Below, piece after piece: positions 51,740 to 63,086 of a stretch of DNA of 63,115 bases. The notes below the pieces were generated by a model. The model searched no databases. It was not told the origin of the DNA and was given only the letters and a program-made list of their open reading frames with translations. The translations under genes and the position numbers were made by a program. Source of the stretch: Acetatifactor sp. (GTDB lineage Bacteria; Bacillota; Clostridia; Lachnospirales; Lachnospiraceae); the NCBI GenBank assembly GCA_022511385.1, contig JAFLRN010000007.1:1-63115 (forward strand). The letters are read 5' to 3'. Numbering within the stretch: the first letter of the stretch is position 1; every line of letters starts with the position of its first letter.

Positions 51740-52378
51740 ATGGCAAAGGTTGAGTTAAAGAAGCCCATCGTAGATGAGATTTCTGCCAGCATTAAGGACG
51801 CTCAGTCCGTAGTCCTGGTTGATTACCGTGGACTGACTGTTGAGCAGGACACTCAGCTGCGCAGGAACCTGCGTGAGGCAGGCATCACCTACAAGGTGTA
51901 CAAGAACACCTTCATGAACTTCGCGTTCAAGGGCACTGAGTTTGAAGGCCTGACCCCGTATCTGGAAGGCCCCAGCGCAGTGGCAATCTCCACTGACGAC
52001 GCAACTGCTCCCGCAAGAGTGCTGTCTGAGTTTGCAAAGACTGCTGACAAGCTGGAGATCAAGGCCGGCGTGGTGGAAGGCACCGTTTACGATGCCAAAG
52101 GAATGGCTTCTATCGCAAGCATTCCTTCCAGGGATGTGCTTATTTCCAGATTGCTTGGAAGTATGCAGAGTCCTATCACCAACTTCGCTCGCGTCATGAA
52201 TCAGCTGGCTGAGAAAGGCGGCGCCGGTTCCGCAGAAGCGCCCGCAGCAGCTCCCACTGAGGAAGCAGCGCCTGCAGAGAAAGAGGCTCCTGCAGAGACA
52301 CCTGCAGCAGAGGCTGAAGCTCCCGCAGCAGAAGCACCTGCCGCTGAAGCAGAGACCGATGCGCCTGCAGCAGAGTAA
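51740..52378 (+). CDS. rplJ: 50S ribosomal protein L10 with extended C-terminus
   Basis: Base of the ribosomal stalk, binding L7/L12 dimers (212 aa versus about 165-175 usually). The N-terminal domain includes VVLVDYRGLTVEQDTQLRRN, and the L12-binding helix ends near NFARVMNQLAEKG. From about residue 157 a tail of Ala/Pro/Glu repeats extends the protein by roughly 55 residues. AAAGGAGGT precedes the ATG. Confidence 0.97.
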   Translation: MAKVELKKPIVDEISASIKDAQSVVLVDYRGLTVEQDTQLRRNLREAGITYKVYKNTFMNFAFKGTEFEGLTPYLEGPSAVAISTDDATAPARVLSEFAKTADKLEIKAGVVEGTVYDAKGMASIASIPSRDVLISRLLGSMQSPITNFARVMNQLAEKGGAGSAEAPAAAPTEEAAPAEKEAPAETPAAEAEAPAAEAPAAEAETDAPAAE

Positions 52379-52442
52379 GGCAGTACATTTAAGATGAAAC
52401 AAAAAAGAAATCAGAATAAAAAATGAAATGGAGGATAATAAA

Positions 52443-52820
52443 ATGGCAAAGTTGACCGCTCAGGAATTGATCGACGCTATCAAAGAGCTGACCGTATTAG
52501 AGTTAAATGACCTTGTAAAGGCTTGTGAGGAAGAGTTCGGCGTATCCGCAGCAGCAGGCGTAGTTGTTGCAGCAGCCGGCCCCGCAGCAGGTGCTGCTGA
52601 GGAGGAGAAGACCGAGTTTGACGTAGAGCTGACCGAGGTTGGCGCAGAGAAGGTTAAGGTTATCAAGGTTGTTCGTGAGGTAACCGGCCTGGGCCTGAAG
52701 GAGGCTAAGGACGTTGTTGACGGCGCTCCCAAGGTTGTCAAGGAAGGCGCATCCAAGGAAGAGGCTGAGGAGATCAAGAAGAAGCTCGAGGAAGTTGGCG
52801 CTAAGGTTACTCTGAAGTAG
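52443..52820 (+). CDS. rplL: 50S ribosomal protein L7/L12
   Basis: Stalk protein that recruits translation factors (125 aa). The N-terminal dimerisation helices ([20 protein letters not shown]), an Ala/Gly-rich hinge, and the C-terminal factor-binding domain ([24 protein letters not shown] block) are present. The start at 52443 follows GGAGGATAAT; an in-frame ATG 15 bases upstream is less suitable. Confidence 0.98.
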   Translation: MAKLTAQELIDAIKELTVLELNDLVKACEEEFGVSAAAGVVVAAAGPAAGAAEEEKTEFDVELTEVGAEKVKVIKVVREVTGLGLKEAKDVVDGAPKVVKEGASKEEAEEIKKKLEEVGAKVTLK

Positions 52821-52830
52821 TCGTGATGAA

Positions 52831-52969
52831 CAAGTGACTGCACAAAGCAGTGAAAAGGCAGTTCCGTGCTTGCACGGTAAACTGCCTTTTCGTTGCTTTG
52901 TATTGGCGTGTGTAACAAGCCGCCTAAAATTCGTCTCTTTGAATTTTAGGCGTGCAGTCACGTCACTTG
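52831..52969 (+). other. Three-way-junction structure in the rplL-rpoB gap
   Basis: GTGACTGCAC (52834-52843) pairs perfectly with GTGCAGTCAC (52952-52961), and CAAGTG/CACTTG extends the outer stem. Inside are the terminator-like hairpin at 52843-52900 and a second perfect hairpin, CGCCTAAAATTC (52921-52932) / GAATTTTAGGCG (52941-52952). It may form an RNA processing or attenuation site between ribosomal and polymerase genes. Confidence 0.75.
52843..52900 (+). terminator. Terminator/attenuator after rplL
   Basis: AAAAGGCAGT / ACTGCCTTTT with an inner CCGTGC/GCACGG stem and an outer CAAAGCA/TGCTTTG extension, ending in TTTTCG. Confidence 0.75.
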
Positions 52970-53016
52970 CCGCAAACAAATTATGAAATTTTTTCTAAAA
53001 TTCAGGAAATTTCTGC

Positions 53017-53045
53017 TTGACCCTCTTTCCTGTTTGTGTTATCAT
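53017..53045 (+). promoter_or_regulatory. Promoter of rpoB-rpoC
   Basis: TTGACC (53017-53022) and TATCAT (53040-53045), 17-base spacer, about 100 bases before the rpoB start codon. Confidence 0.7.
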
Positions 53046-53147
53046 GGATAGTGCACTATTGTGCTGTGCTATGCTCATTTTTTGCAAATACTCTGTTTTG
53101 CGGGCATTAAGAAAGCACGAAATCATAATGAACGGGGTGAATTTTCA

Positions 53148-56100
53148 ATGGAAAAGAACAGAATACGTCCCACTACCAATTCCAAAGTGGTCCGCATGAG
53201 CTATGCGCGCCAAAAAGAAGTATTGGAAATGCCTAACCTGATCGAAGTCCAGAAGGATTCCTATCAGTGGTTTTTGGACGAAGGCCTGAGAGAAGTGTTT
53301 GACGATATTTCTCCCATTGCCGATTACAGTGGTTCCTTAAGTCTTGAGTTCGTGGACTTTGAACTCTGCAAGGACGATGTGAAATATTCTATTGAGGAGT
53401 GCAAGGAGCGGGATGCAACTTATGCGGCGCCTCTGACTGTTACAGTTCGTCTCTATAATAAGGAGAAGGAGGAGATCAGCGAGCATAAGATCTTTATGGG
53501 CGATCTTCCTCTGATGACTGAGACCGGCACATTTGTGATAAACGGTGCGGAACGTGTCATCGTAAGCCAGTTAGTACGTTCACCCGGCATCTACTATGCC
53601 ATCAGCCATGATAAGATCGGTAAGAGACTGTTCTCCTGTACCGTTATTCCAAACCGTGGCGCTTGGCTGGAGTATGAGACCGACTCTAACGATGTATTTT
53701 ATGTACGCGTGGACAGGACCAGAAAAGTACCCGTCACCGTGCTGATCCGTGCGCTGGGTATCGGGACCAACGAAGAGATTCGTGAGGTCTTTGGTGAAAA
53801 TGAGCCCAAGATTGAGGCAAGCTTCACAAAGGACACTGCTGAGAATTATCAGGAGGGTCTGTTAGAGCTGTATAAAAAGATCCGTCCTGGCGAGCCCTTA
53901 AGTGTTGAGAGTGCGGAAAGCCTTATTAACGCTATGTTCTTTGACCCCCGCAGATATGATCTGGCGAAAGTCGGAAGATATAAATTTAACAAGAAACTGG
54001 CCTTCAGGAACAGAATCCGTCATCAGATTCTGGCAGCAGATGTAGTGGACCCCACCACCGGTGAAGTGCTGGCATCCGCAGGAGACAAGGTGACAGCTGA
54101 GTTGGCTGATACCATTCAGGATGCGGCGGTTCCCTTTGTGTACATCCAGACCGAGGAGAGAAACGTGAAGGTGCTTTCCAACATGATGGTGAAGCTGTCC
54201 GAATTTGTGGACTGCGAGCCCAGGGATTTCGGTATTCGCGACCGTGTATATTATCCCGTCCTGGCAAAGATCCTGGAGGAGTTTGGCGATAACCCCGAGA
54301 AGCTGGCTGAGGCATTGAAGAAGAATGCCCATGAGCTTGTTCCAAAGCATATCACCAAAGAGGATATCATCGCCTCTATTAACTATAACATGCATCTGGA
54401 GTATGGTCTTGGAAACGATGACGATATCGATCACCTTGGCAACAGACGTATCCGTGCGGTGGGCGAGCTGCTTCAGAACCAGTACCGCATCGGCCTCTCC
54501 AGAATGGAGAGAGTGGTGCGCGAGCGCATGACCACTCATGATGCTGAGGAGATTTCTCCCCAGTCCCTGATCAATATCAAACCTGTGACCGCTGCGGTAA
54601 AAGAGTTCTTCGGATCCTCCCAGCTGTCCCAGTTCATGGATCAGAATAACCCTCTGGGAGAGCTGACCCACAAGAGACGTCTCTCCGCCCTGGGTCCCGG
54701 CGGTCTGTCCAGAGACCGTGCCGGATTTGAGGTCCGCGACGTGCACTATTCCCATTACGGAAGAATGTGCCCCATTGAGACTCCCGAAGGTCCCAATATC
54801 GGTCTGATCAACTCCCTGGCAAGCTATGCCCGGATCAACGAGTACGGCTTTGTTGAGGCGCCCTACAGAAAGATTGACAAGAGCAATCCAGAGAATCCCG
54901 TTGTCACAGACGAGGTGGTTTACATGACCGCAGACGAGGAGGACAATTATCATGTAGCGCAGGCAAGTGAAGCTCTGGATGCGGAAGGACATTTCGTCCG
55001 CAACACCGTTTCTGGTCGTTATAAGGAGGAGACCTCCGAGTATCCACGCTCCATGTTCGATTACATGGATGTGTCGCCCAGAATGGTGTTTTCCGTGGCG
55101 ACAGCGCTGATTCCTTTCCTGCAGAATGATGACGCAAACCGTGCGCTGATGGGCTCCAACATGCAGCGCCAGGCCGTTCCTCTTCTGACAACGGAAGCGC
55201 CTGTAGTAGGCACGGGTATGGAACCAAAAGCTGCAGTGGACTCCGGTGTCTGCATTGTTGCCAAGAAAGCCGGCACGGTGGACTATGTGTCTTCCAACCT
55301 GATCAGAATGACTTGCGATGACGGTGAGAAAGTAGAGTATCATCTGACAAAGTTCTCCCGCAGTAACCAGTCCAACTGCTACAACCAGAAACCCATTGTG
55401 TTCAAGGGCGACCATGTGGCGGAGGGTCAGGTGATCGCAGATGGTCCTTCCACCTCTATGGGTGAGTTGGCACTGGGCAAAAATCCCCTGATTGGATTCA
55501 TGACCTGGGAGGGTTACAACTACGAGGACGCGGTTCTGTTAAGCGAGAGACTGGTGCAGGAGGATGTGTACACCTCCGTTCACATTGAGGAATATGAGGC
55601 AGAAGCCCGCGACACCAAGCTGGGGCCTGAGGAGATCACACGTGATGTGCCCGGTGTTGGCGACGATGCCCTGAAAGATCTGGATGACAGAGGAATTATC
55701 CGCATTGGCGCCGAGGTTCGTGCGGGCGATATCCTGGTGGGTAAGGTGACTCCCAAGGGAGAGACCGAGCTGACTGCGGAGGAAAGACTGTTGCGTGCGA
55801 TCTTCGGGGAGAAGGCGAGAGAAGTCCGCGACACCTCCTTGAAGGTGCCCCACGGCGAGTATGGTATTGTAGTGGATGCCAAGGTATTTACCAGGGAGAA
55901 CAGCGATGAACTCTCCCCCGGCGTAAACCAGGCAGTCCGTATCTATATTGCCCAGAAGAGAAAGATTTCCGTAGGTGACAAGATGGCAGGCCGTCACGGA
56001 AACAAGGGTGTGGTTTCCCGAGTGCTTCCCGTGGAGGATATGCCTTACCTGCCCAACGGACGTCCTCTTGACATTGTGCTGAATCCTCTGGGTGTGCCTT

Positions 56101-57008
56101 CCCGTATGAACATTGGACAGGTACTTGAGATTCACCTTTCCCTGGCTGCAAAGGCGCTGGGATTTAACGTTGCTACCCCTGTGTTCGACGGTGCAAACGA
56201 GAGAGATATTATGGACACTTTGGATCTGGCCAACGATTATGTCAATCTGGAGTGGGAGGAGTTTGAGGCAAAGCATAAGGATGAACTGCTGCCGGAGGTA
56301 ATGCAGTATCTGTCTGACAACAGAGATCACAGAGAGCTGTGGAAGGGAGTGCCCATTTCCCGTGACGGAAAGGTGCGCCTGAGGGACGGCCGGACCGGAG
56401 AGTATTTTGACAGTCCCGTTACCATCGGTCACATGCATTACTTAAAGCTCCATCACCTGGTGGACGACAAGATCCATGCCCGTTCCACCGGCCCGTACTC
56501 CTTGGTTACCCAGCAGCCTCTGGGCGGTAAGGCCCAGTTCGGCGGACAGCGTTTCGGTGAGATGGAGGTTTGGGCTCTGGAGGCCTACGGTGCATCCTAC
56601 ACGCTGCAAGAAATCCTGACCGTGAAGTCCGACGATGTGGTGGGCCGTGTGAAGACCTATGAGGCCATCATTAAGGGAGACAATATTCCTGAGTCCGGAA
56701 TTCCCGAGTCCTTCAAGGTGCTGCTCAAGGAACTGCAGGCACTGGGCCTGGATGTGCGCGTGCTCAGAGAGGACCATACTGAGGTGGAGATCATGGAGTC
56801 CATCGACTACGGTGACACTGACTACCGCTATGAGATGGAGGGCGATCGGAAGTACGACGATTATGACAACGGCTCTCTCGGCCAGATGGGCTATCAGGCA
56901 CAGGAATTTGACGATGACAGCGGCGAGCTTGTGAATGCCGAAGAGGATGATTTCGGGGACGACGAATACGACATGCCGGAAGATTTCGAAGAGGGAGAGG
57001 ACTTTTAA
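53148..57008 (+). CDS. rpoB: DNA-directed RNA polymerase subunit beta
   Basis: Catalytic core subunit of RNA polymerase (1286 aa). The start is [12 protein letters not shown] at 53148, because an upstream in-frame extension lacks a ribosome site. The rifampicin region (from about residue 489: [30 protein letters not shown]) has the usual sensitive residues. Conserved blocks [28 protein letters not shown] and [20 protein letters not shown] are intact. The C-terminus carries a long acidic tail ([20 protein letters not shown]). rpoC follows. Confidence 0.99.
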   Translation: MEKNRIRPTTNSKVVRMSYARQKEVLEMPNLIEVQKDSYQWFLDEGLREVFDDISPIADYSGSLSLEFVDFELCKDDVKYSIEECKERDATYAAPLTVTVRLYNKEKEEISEHKIFMGDLPLMTETGTFVINGAERVIVSQLVRSPGIYYAISHDKIGKRLFSCTVIPNRGAWLEYETDSNDVFYVRVDRTRKVPVTVLIRALGIGTNEEIREVFGENEPKIEASFTKDTAENYQEGLLELYKKIRPGEPLSVESAESLINAMFFDPRRYDLAKVGRYKFNKKLAFRNRIRHQILAADVVDPTTGEVLASAGDKVTAELADTIQDAAVPFVYIQTEERNVKVLSNMMVKLSEFVDCEPRDFGIRDRVYYPVLAKILEEFGDNPEKLAEALKKNAHELVPKHITKEDIIASINYNMHLEYGLGNDDDIDHLGNRRIRAVGELLQNQYRIGLSRMERVVRERMTTHDAEEISPQSLINIKPVTAAVKEFFGSSQLSQFMDQNNPLGELTHKRRLSALGPGGLSRDRAGFEVRDVHYSHYGRMCPIETPEGPNIGLINSLASYARINEYGFVEAPYRKIDKSNPENPVVTDEVVYMTADEEDNYHVAQASEALDAEGHFVRNTVSGRYKEETSEYPRSMFDYMDVSPRMVFSVATALIPFLQNDDANRALMGSNMQRQAVPLLTTEAPVVGTGMEPKAAVDSGVCIVAKKAGTVDYVSSNLIRMTCDDGEKVEYHLTKFSRSNQSNCYNQKPIVFKGDHVAEGQVIADGPSTSMGELALGKNPLIGFMTWEGYNYEDAVLLSERLVQEDVYTSVHIEEYEAEARDTKLGPEEITRDVPGVGDDALKDLDDRGIIRIGAEVRAGDILVGKVTPKGETELTAEERLLRAIFGEKAREVRDTSLKVPHGEYGIVVDAKVFTRENSDELSPGVNQAVRIYIAQKRKISVGDKMAGRHGNKGVVSRVLPVEDMPYLPNGRPLDIVLNPLGVPSRMNIGQVLEIHLSLAAKALGFNVATPVFDGANERDIMDTLDLANDYVNLEWEEFEAKHKDELLPEVMQYLSDNRDHRELWKGVPISRDGKVRLRDGRTGEYFDSPVTIGHMHYLKLHHLVDDKIHARSTGPYSLVTQQPLGGKAQFGGQRFGEMEVWALEAYGASYTLQEILTVKSDDVVGRVKTYEAIIKGDNIPESGIPESFKVLLKELQALGLDVRVLREDHTEVEIMESIDYGDTDYRYEMEGDRKYDDYDNGSLGQMGYQAQEFDDDSGELVNAEEDDFGDDEYDMPEDFEEGEDF

Positions 57009-57026
57009 TAGAAGGGAGTGCCATTC

Positions 57027-60000
57027 ATGCCAGAAACAAGAAATGATTCAACCTACCAGCCTATGACATTTGATGCCATAAAGATTGGATTGGCTTCACC
57101 CGAAAAGATTCGGGAGTGGTCCCATGGCGAGGTTTTGAAGCCGGAGACCATCAACTACAGAACACTGAAACCCGAGAGGGACGGCCTGTTCTGTGAGAAG
57201 ATTTTCGGACCCAGCAAGGATTGGGAGTGTCATTGCGGTAAATATAAGAAAATCCGTTACAAGGGTGTAGTCTGTGACCGCTGTGGCGTAGAAGTGACAA
57301 AAGCCAGCGTCCGCAGAGAGCGCATGGGCCATATCGAACTGGCTGCCCCTGTGTCCCATATTTGGTACTTTAAGGGAATTCCCAGCCGTATGGGTCTTGT
57401 ATTGGATCTATCCCCCAGAGTATTGGAGAAGGTGCTGTATTTTGCGTCCTATATTGTGCTGGATCCTGCAGATTCCGGCCTTGAATACAAGCAGATCCTC
57501 TCTGAGAAGGAGTACCAGGACGCCCGTGAGAATTATGGCAATAAATTCCGTGTGGGAATGGGCGCGGAGTCCATCAAGGAACTGCTTCAGGCCATCGATC
57601 TGGATGTGGAGACAGAGCAGCTGAAGAACGAACTGCTTGATTCCTCCGGACAGAAGAGGGCCCGCATTATAAAGAGATTGGAAGTGGTGGAGGCTTTCCG
57701 GGAGTCCGGCAATAAGCCTGAGTGGATGGTAATGGATGTGATCCCTGTGATCCCGCCCGATATCCGCCCTATGGTACAGCTGGACGGTGGCAGGTTTGCG
57801 ACCTCCGACCTAAACGATCTGTACAGAAGGATCATCAACAGAAACAATCGTTTGAAGAGACTGCTGGAGCTGGGTGCGCCCGACATTATTGTGCGCAACG
57901 AGAAGCGTATGCTTCAGGAGGCAGTGGACGCTCTGATCGACAACGGGCGCAGAGGCCGTCCTGTGACAGGTCCCGGCAACAGAGCACTGAAGTCCCTGTC
58001 AGATATGCTGAAGGGTAAATCCGGCCGTTTCCGTCAGAACCTTTTGGGTAAGCGTGTGGACTATTCCGGACGTTCCGTTATTGTGGTAGGACCGGAGCTT
58101 AAGATTTACCAGTGCGGCCTTCCCAAGGAGATGGCTATTGAGCTTTTTAAGCCCTTTGTGATGAAGGAGCTTGTGGCAAAGGGCATCAGCCAGAATATCA
58201 AGAATGCCAAGAAGCTGGTTGACAAGATGGATAACCAGGTCTGGGATGTGCTGGAGGAGGTTATCAAGGAGCACCCTGTGATGCTGAACCGCGCACCTAC
58301 CCTGCATAGACTGGGTATTCAGGCATTTGAGCCCATCCTGGTGGAAGGTAAGGCAATTAAGCTGCACCCCCTGGTATGTACTGCATTTAACGCAGACTTT
58401 GACGGAGACCAGATGGCAGTACATCTTCCTCTGTCCGTGGAGGCTCAGGCGGAGTGCCGTTTCCTGCTGCTCTCCCCCAACAATTTGTTGAAGCCCTCTG
58501 ACGGCGGCCCCGTGGCCGTTCCATCCCAGGATATGGTGCTGGGTATCTATTACCTGACCCAGGAGAGACCCGGTGCACTGGGTGAAGGCAAGTTCTTCAA
58601 GAATGTAAACGAAGCGATTTTGGCTTATGAGAATAAGGCTTGTACACTGCATTCCCGAATTACGGTGCGGATGTCCAAGGTAAACGCTGACGGAGAGGTG
58701 ATAACCGGAAATGTTGAGTCCACCTTGGGACGCTTTATTTTCAACGAGATCCTGCCTCAGGACCTGGGCTTTGTGGACAGGAGCGTTCCTGAGAATTTCT
58801 TAAAACCCGAGGTTGACTTCCATGTTGGAAGAAGCCAGTTAAAGCAGATCCTGGAGAGGGTCATCAACACCCATGGAGCGTCCAAGACAGCAGAGGTGCT
58901 GGACGATGTGAAGTCCATCGGTTATAAGTACTCTACAAGAGCGGCAATGACTGTTTCCATTTCCGATATGACTGTGCCTGAAAAGAAGCCCGAAATGCTG
59001 GCGGCAGCGCAGGCTACTGTTGACAGGATTGCCGCAAACTTCCGCCGCGGTCTGATCACTGAGGAGGAGAGATACCGTGCGGTAATCGAGACCTGGAACC
59101 AGACAGATAAGGAACTGACGGAGGTTTTGCTGGGCGGCTTGGACGCTTATAACAACATCTTCATGATGGCTGACTCCGGTGCCCGTGGTTCCAACCAGCA
59201 GATCAAGCAGCTGGCAGGTATGCGTGGCCTGATGGCAGATACAACAGGCCGTACCATCGAGCTGCCCATCAAATCAAACTTCCGTGAGGGCCTTGACGTG
59301 CTGGAGTACTTCATGTCCGCACATGGCGCCCGGAAGGGTCTGTCTGATACGGCACTGCGTACTGCGGACTCAGGATATCTGACCAGGCGAATGGTGGATG
59401 TGTCCCAGGAGCTTATTATCCGTGAGGTAGACTGTGCAGAGGGCAGAGAAGAGATTCCCGGAATGGTGGTTAAGGCCTTCATGGACGGCAGAGAGACCAT
59501 CGAGAGCCTGAAGGACAGAATCACAGGAAGATATTCCTGCGAGGATATTTATGATAAAGACGGCCAGATGATCGTGAAGCATAACCATATGATCACCCCC
59601 AGCCGCGCTGCAAAGATTTTGAGCGTTGGCGTGAATGAAAAGGGTGAGCCTGTGGAGCAGGTAAAAATTCGTACCATACTGACCTGCCGCTCACACGTAG
59701 GTATCTGTGCAAAGTGTTATGGCGCAAACATGGCGACCGGTGAGGCAGTTCAGGTAGGTGAGGCAGTCGGTATCATTGCGGCCCAGTCCATCGGCGAGCC
59801 CGGTACCCAGCTGACCATGAGAACCTTCCACACCGGCGGTGTGGCCGGAGATGATATCACACAGGGTCTTCCCCGTGTCGAGGAGCTGTTCGAGGCCAGA
59901 AAGCCCAAGGGTCTTGCCATTATCGCTGAGTTCGGCGGCAAAGTGGAGATCCGCGATACCAAGAAGAAGCGCGAGGTCATTGTGTCCAACGACGAGACCG

Positions 60001-60722
60001 GTGAGTCCAAGGCGTACCTGATCCCTTACGGATCCCGCATCAAGGTAACGGATGAGCAGGTGCTTGAGGCCGGCGACGAGCTGACCGAGGGTAGTGTAAA
60101 TCCTCATGATCTGCTGAAGATCAAAGGTATCCGCGCCGTTCAGGACTATATGCTGCGCGAGGTACAGAGAGTGTACCGTCTGCAGGGTGTGGACATTGCG
60201 GATAAGCACATTGAGGTCATTGTGCGCCAGATGTTGAAGAAGGTGCGTATTGAAGATAACGGAGACACGGAATTCCTGCCCGGTACGCTGGTAGATGTTC
60301 TGGATTATGAGGACATGAACGAAGCGCTGATTGCAGAGGGCAAGACGCCCGCAGAGGGCAAGCAGGTGCTGCTTGGTATCACAAAGGCAGCTCTGGCCAC
60401 AGGATCCTTCCTGTCGGCCGCATCCTTCCAGGAGACCACTAAGGTGCTTACTGAGGCTGCTATTAAGGGCAAGATCGATAATCTGATCGGTCTGAAAGAG
60501 AACGTTATTATCGGTAAGCTGATTCCTGCCGGAACCGGTATGAAGCGCTATCGAAACACCAAGCTGAGCACTGATGAGGTGAATACCATTTCCTTCGACG
60601 AGTTTGACGATGAGGATGATGTGGAGTTGAACGAGGAGCTGGAGAGCCCGGTGGAGGAAGCTGAGGCAGAGGAGACTGAGGCAGAGGAGACTTCCGAGCT
60701 TGTTGGCGCCACCGAGGAGTAG
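57027..60722 (+). CDS. rpoC: DNA-directed RNA polymerase subunit beta'
   Basis: Second catalytic core subunit (1231 aa). N-terminal zinc site near residues 68-86 (CHCG, CDRCG), active-site [12 protein letters not shown] with Mg-binding Asp457, Asp459 and Asp461, and the second zinc region with [13 protein letters not shown]. Trigger-loop and bridge-helix regions ([19 protein letters not shown]) are present. The C-terminus ends in a Glu/Ala-rich acidic tail. Start chosen at 57027 (GTG at 57018 is possible). Confidence 0.99.
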   Translation: MPETRNDSTYQPMTFDAIKIGLASPEKIREWSHGEVLKPETINYRTLKPERDGLFCEKIFGPSKDWECHCGKYKKIRYKGVVCDRCGVEVTKASVRRERMGHIELAAPVSHIWYFKGIPSRMGLVLDLSPRVLEKVLYFASYIVLDPADSGLEYKQILSEKEYQDARENYGNKFRVGMGAESIKELLQAIDLDVETEQLKNELLDSSGQKRARIIKRLEVVEAFRESGNKPEWMVMDVIPVIPPDIRPMVQLDGGRFATSDLNDLYRRIINRNNRLKRLLELGAPDIIVRNEKRMLQEAVDALIDNGRRGRPVTGPGNRALKSLSDMLKGKSGRFRQNLLGKRVDYSGRSVIVVGPELKIYQCGLPKEMAIELFKPFVMKELVAKGISQNIKNAKKLVDKMDNQVWDVLEEVIKEHPVMLNRAPTLHRLGIQAFEPILVEGKAIKLHPLVCTAFNADFDGDQMAVHLPLSVEAQAECRFLLLSPNNLLKPSDGGPVAVPSQDMVLGIYYLTQERPGALGEGKFFKNVNEAILAYENKACTLHSRITVRMSKVNADGEVITGNVESTLGRFIFNEILPQDLGFVDRSVPENFLKPEVDFHVGRSQLKQILERVINTHGASKTAEVLDDVKSIGYKYSTRAAMTVSISDMTVPEKKPEMLAAAQATVDRIAANFRRGLITEEERYRAVIETWNQTDKELTEVLLGGLDAYNNIFMMADSGARGSNQQIKQLAGMRGLMADTTGRTIELPIKSNFREGLDVLEYFMSAHGARKGLSDTALRTADSGYLTRRMVDVSQELIIREVDCAEGREEIPGMVVKAFMDGRETIESLKDRITGRYSCEDIYDKDGQMIVKHNHMITPSRAAKILSVGVNEKGEPVEQVKIRTILTCRSHVGICAKCYGANMATGEAVQVGEAVGIIAAQSIGEPGTQLTMRTFHTGGVAGDDITQGLPRVEELFEARKPKGLAIIAEFGGKVEIRDTKKKREVIVSNDETGESKAYLIPYGSRIKVTDEQVLEAGDELTEGSVNPHDLLKIKGIRAVQDYMLREVQRVYRLQGVDIADKHIEVIVRQMLKKVRIEDNGDTEFLPGTLVDVLDYEDMNEALIAEGKTPAEGKQVLLGITKAALATGSFLSAASFQETTKVLTEAAIKGKIDNLIGLKENVIIGKLIPAGTGMKRYRNTKLSTDEVNTISFDEFDDEDDVELNEELESPVEEAEAEETEAEETSELVGATEE

Positions 60723-60761
60723 GAAGATATCGATCAGTAACGGAAAGATAATAGTTTAGAG

Positions 60762-60795
60762 AACCCCGTTGGCGGAAATGCTGACGGGGTTTTTG
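60762..60795 (+). terminator. Terminator of the rpoBC operon
   Basis: AACCCCGTTGGC pairs with GCTGACGGGGTT (one wobble, one mismatch) followed by TTTTG. Confidence 0.9.
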
Positions 60796-60892
60796 ATTGA
60801 CATCCCTTCCTTGATTTATTAATATAGGAAGGGGAAGCAGGGAATGGCTGTGGTCGAAAACCCAATTTGTGTATGGAAAAGGATATGATATT

Positions 60893-61753
60893 ATGAAGAT
60901 TTTCGTGACAGGAGTCAAAGGCCAGCTGGGTCATGATGTGGTGAAGGAGCTTGAAAGAAGGGGAATTGAGGCAATTGGCGTAGATATTGATGAGATGGAT
61001 ATCACTGACGCCGACAGCGTGAACAGGGTGATTCGCCAGACGGCACCGGATGCCGTGATTCATTGTGCGGCTTACACGGCAGTTGATGCGGCGGAGGAGA
61101 ATGAAGCGCTTTGCCGTAAGGTGAACGCGGAAGGACCGAGAAATATTGCCAGGGTATGTAAAGACTTGGATATCAAGATGGTACAGATCAGCACGGATTA
61201 TGTGTTTGACGGCCAGGGGGAACGTCCCTGGGAGCCGGATGATGCCTGCCGTCCCAAGAGCGTTTACGGTCGGACAAAGTACGAGGGCGAGCTGGCAGTG
61301 GTGGAACAGCTGGAAAAATATTTTATTGTCAGGATTGCCTGGGTGTTTGGCATTAACGGAAAGAACTTTGTGAAAACCATGCTGAATCTTGCGAAAAACC
61401 ATGATACGATCCGTGTTGTAAACGACCAGTTTGGCTCTCCGACCTACACTTATGACTTGGCGAAGCTGTTGGTGGATATGGTGCTTACGGAGAAGTATGG
61501 TATCTATCATGCAACCAATGAGGGAATCTGTTCCTGGTATGAATATGCATGTGCGATTTTTGAGGAGGCGGGCGTTAATGTGATTGTGGTGCCTGTGACC
61601 ACACAGGAGTATGGGGCTAAGGCGAATAGACCGGCCAACAGCAGGATGAGTAAGGAGAAACTTACAGAGAATGGTTTTGACAGACTACCGGATTGGCGGG
61701 ATGCGTTAAGAAGATATATAAAGGAACTTGAAAAAGAAGTGGGATATCAATGA
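60893..61753 (+). CDS. rfbD: dTDP-4-dehydrorhamnose reductase (RmlD)
   Basis: Reduces dTDP-4-keto-L-rhamnose to dTDP-L-rhamnose for surface polysaccharide (286 aa from the ATG at 60893). Extended [14 protein letters not shown], the DVTD-like [22 protein letters not shown], the active site ISTDYVFDG and YGRTKYEGE. The start of the amidase gene overlaps its stop codon by 4 bases (ATGA), an odd coupling of rhamnose and wall-hydrolysis functions. Confidence 0.92.
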   Translation: MKIFVTGVKGQLGHDVVKELERRGIEAIGVDIDEMDITDADSVNRVIRQTAPDAVIHCAAYTAVDAAEENEALCRKVNAEGPRNIARVCKDLDIKMVQISTDYVFDGQGERPWEPDDACRPKSVYGRTKYEGELAVVEQLEKYFIVRIAWVFGINGKNFVKTMLNLAKNHDTIRVVNDQFGSPTYTYDLAKLLVDMVLTEKYGIYHATNEGICSWYEYACAIFEEAGVNVIVVPVTTQEYGAKANRPANSRMSKEKLTENGFDRLPDWRDALRRYIKELEKEVGYQ

Positions 61754-62871
61754 AAAATCGGAGATTTGTAATAGTCATTATTTTGGCTGCTCTTTTGCTG
61801 ACAGTGGGGTGCGACGCTAAGGGCCCAGCGGATATTGACCCTGTAGAACCTATCAATGGGACGGATGACAGCTATTTAAATGGATCTGACAGTGAGCAGG
61901 AGTATGTTTCCGATGGGACTCAGGAAGGATCGGATGTTCCGGAAGGCACGACAGCTGCTGAGGTTGGCGAGGGTGAGCTTTTGGAGGATCAGGAGGGAAA
62001 TGAGGAATCGGATGTGCCAGATCAGCTCTCCTACGATCTGGAGAAGGCGGAAACCGTCCGTACCACTACTTCAGTGAATGCCCGTAGAAGTCCTTCCCTG
62101 GAGGGTGAGATTTATCGTGTGCTGGATCATGGGACCTTATTGCAGCGTGTGGAAGATGACGGAGAATGGAGCACAGTAGTGCTGGAGGGTGGAATCTTCT
62201 ACGTGGCCAGCCGGTACCTGAAGATGAAAAGCGACAGCGCCAATGGTTATACGGTGGTGATCGATCCGGGCCATCAGCGCAAGGGGAACTACGAGAAGGA
62301 GCCGGTGGGGCCGGGAGCCAGTGAGATGAAGGCGAAGGTATCCAGTGGGACCGCGGGCTGTGTCAGCGGCTGGGCTGAGTATGAGTTGAATCTGACTGTT
62401 TCGCTGAAGCTAAGGGATGAGCTGGAGGCACGGGGCTATGAGGTGGTCATGGTCAGGGAAACCCACGATGTGGACATCAGCAACAGTGAGCGGGCAGCAG
62501 TTGCAAATGACATCAATGCAGATGCCTTTGTGCGCATTCATGCCAACGGATCCGAAGATTCATCCGTGAACGGAGCCATGACCATATGCCAGACGAAAGG
62601 GAATCCTTATAACGGCGGCTTGTACGAAGAGAGCAGGGCGCTGTCTGACTGTGTTTTGGATTGTCTGGCGGAGTCCACCGGATGCAAGAAGAAATCTGTC
62701 TGGGAGACGGATACCATGAGTGGAATCAACTGGTGCCAGGTTCCCGTCACCATCGTGGAGATGGGATATATGACCAATCCGGATGAAGACCGGCTTATGG
62801 CAACGGATGACTACCAGAATAAAATTGTTCAGGGAATTGCAAACGGAATAGACCAATATCTGCTGAACTGA
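61750..62871 (+). CDS. Lipoprotein N-acetylmuramoyl-L-alanine amidase with SH3 domain
   Basis: Predicted exported lipoprotein of 373 aa: lipobox LTVGC, an acidic low-complexity linker (about residues 25-90), a bacterial SH3 domain (about 98-160; [14 protein letters not shown]), and an Amidase_3 domain. Zinc ligands and catalytic residues are visible: His175 in DPGHQ, Glu210 or Glu212 in WAEYELN, His264 in RIHANGS, and the catalytic Glu337 in VEMGYMTNP. It cleaves the bond between muramic acid and the stem peptide. It overlaps rfbD by four bases. Confidence 0.95.
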   Translation: MKNRRFVIVIILAALLLTVGCDAKGPADIDPVEPINGTDDSYLNGSDSEQEYVSDGTQEGSDVPEGTTAAEVGEGELLEDQEGNEESDVPDQLSYDLEKAETVRTTTSVNARRSPSLEGEIYRVLDHGTLLQRVEDDGEWSTVVLEGGIFYVASRYLKMKSDSANGYTVVIDPGHQRKGNYEKEPVGPGASEMKAKVSSGTAGCVSGWAEYELNLTVSLKLRDELEARGYEVVMVRETHDVDISNSERAAVANDINADAFVRIHANGSEDSSVNGAMTICQTKGNPYNGGLYEESRALSDCVLDCLAESTGCKKKSVWETDTMSGINWCQVPVTIVEMGYMTNPDEDRLMATDDYQNKIVQGIANGIDQYLLN

Positions 62872-62963
62872 TCTTTTGTCAGACGCCCTCGGTTAGACGA
62901 AAACTTTAACAAAAAGATGCGAAAAATCAGGGAAAAAAGCATGTTTTTCTTTGAAAAAAATCA

Positions 62964-62992
62964 TTGACAATGCATCCGCTAACATGTATACT
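62964..62992 (+). promoter_or_regulatory. Promoter of rpsL (str operon)
   Basis: Consensus TTGACA (62964-62969) and TATACT (62987-62992), 17-base spacer. The -10 element is inside the loop of the inverted repeat at 62972-63014. Confidence 0.85.
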
Positions 62993-63022
62993 AATATGGC
63001 ATGTGTGCGGATGCGGTTTTTT
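62972..63022 (+). terminator. Terminator enclosing the rpsL promoter -10 element
   Basis: GCATCCGCTAACATG (62972-62986) pairs at 13 of 15 positions with CATGTGTGCGGATGC (63000-63014), followed by GGTTTTTT. The loop is the 13 bases at 62987-62999. It probably ends amidase transcripts; as DNA, the same palindrome straddles the rpsL start region. Confidence 0.75.
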
Positions 63023-63086
63023 GCGTCGAAAAATGCTCCGTCACAGCAGGCATAAACTATTACATTTTAGAAAGAGGTGAAACAGA

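Noticed and set aside
53898..55415. 505-codon open frame on the minus strand
   Set aside because: Lies wholly antisense to rpoB, no ribosome binding site, composition is the mirror of the real gene.
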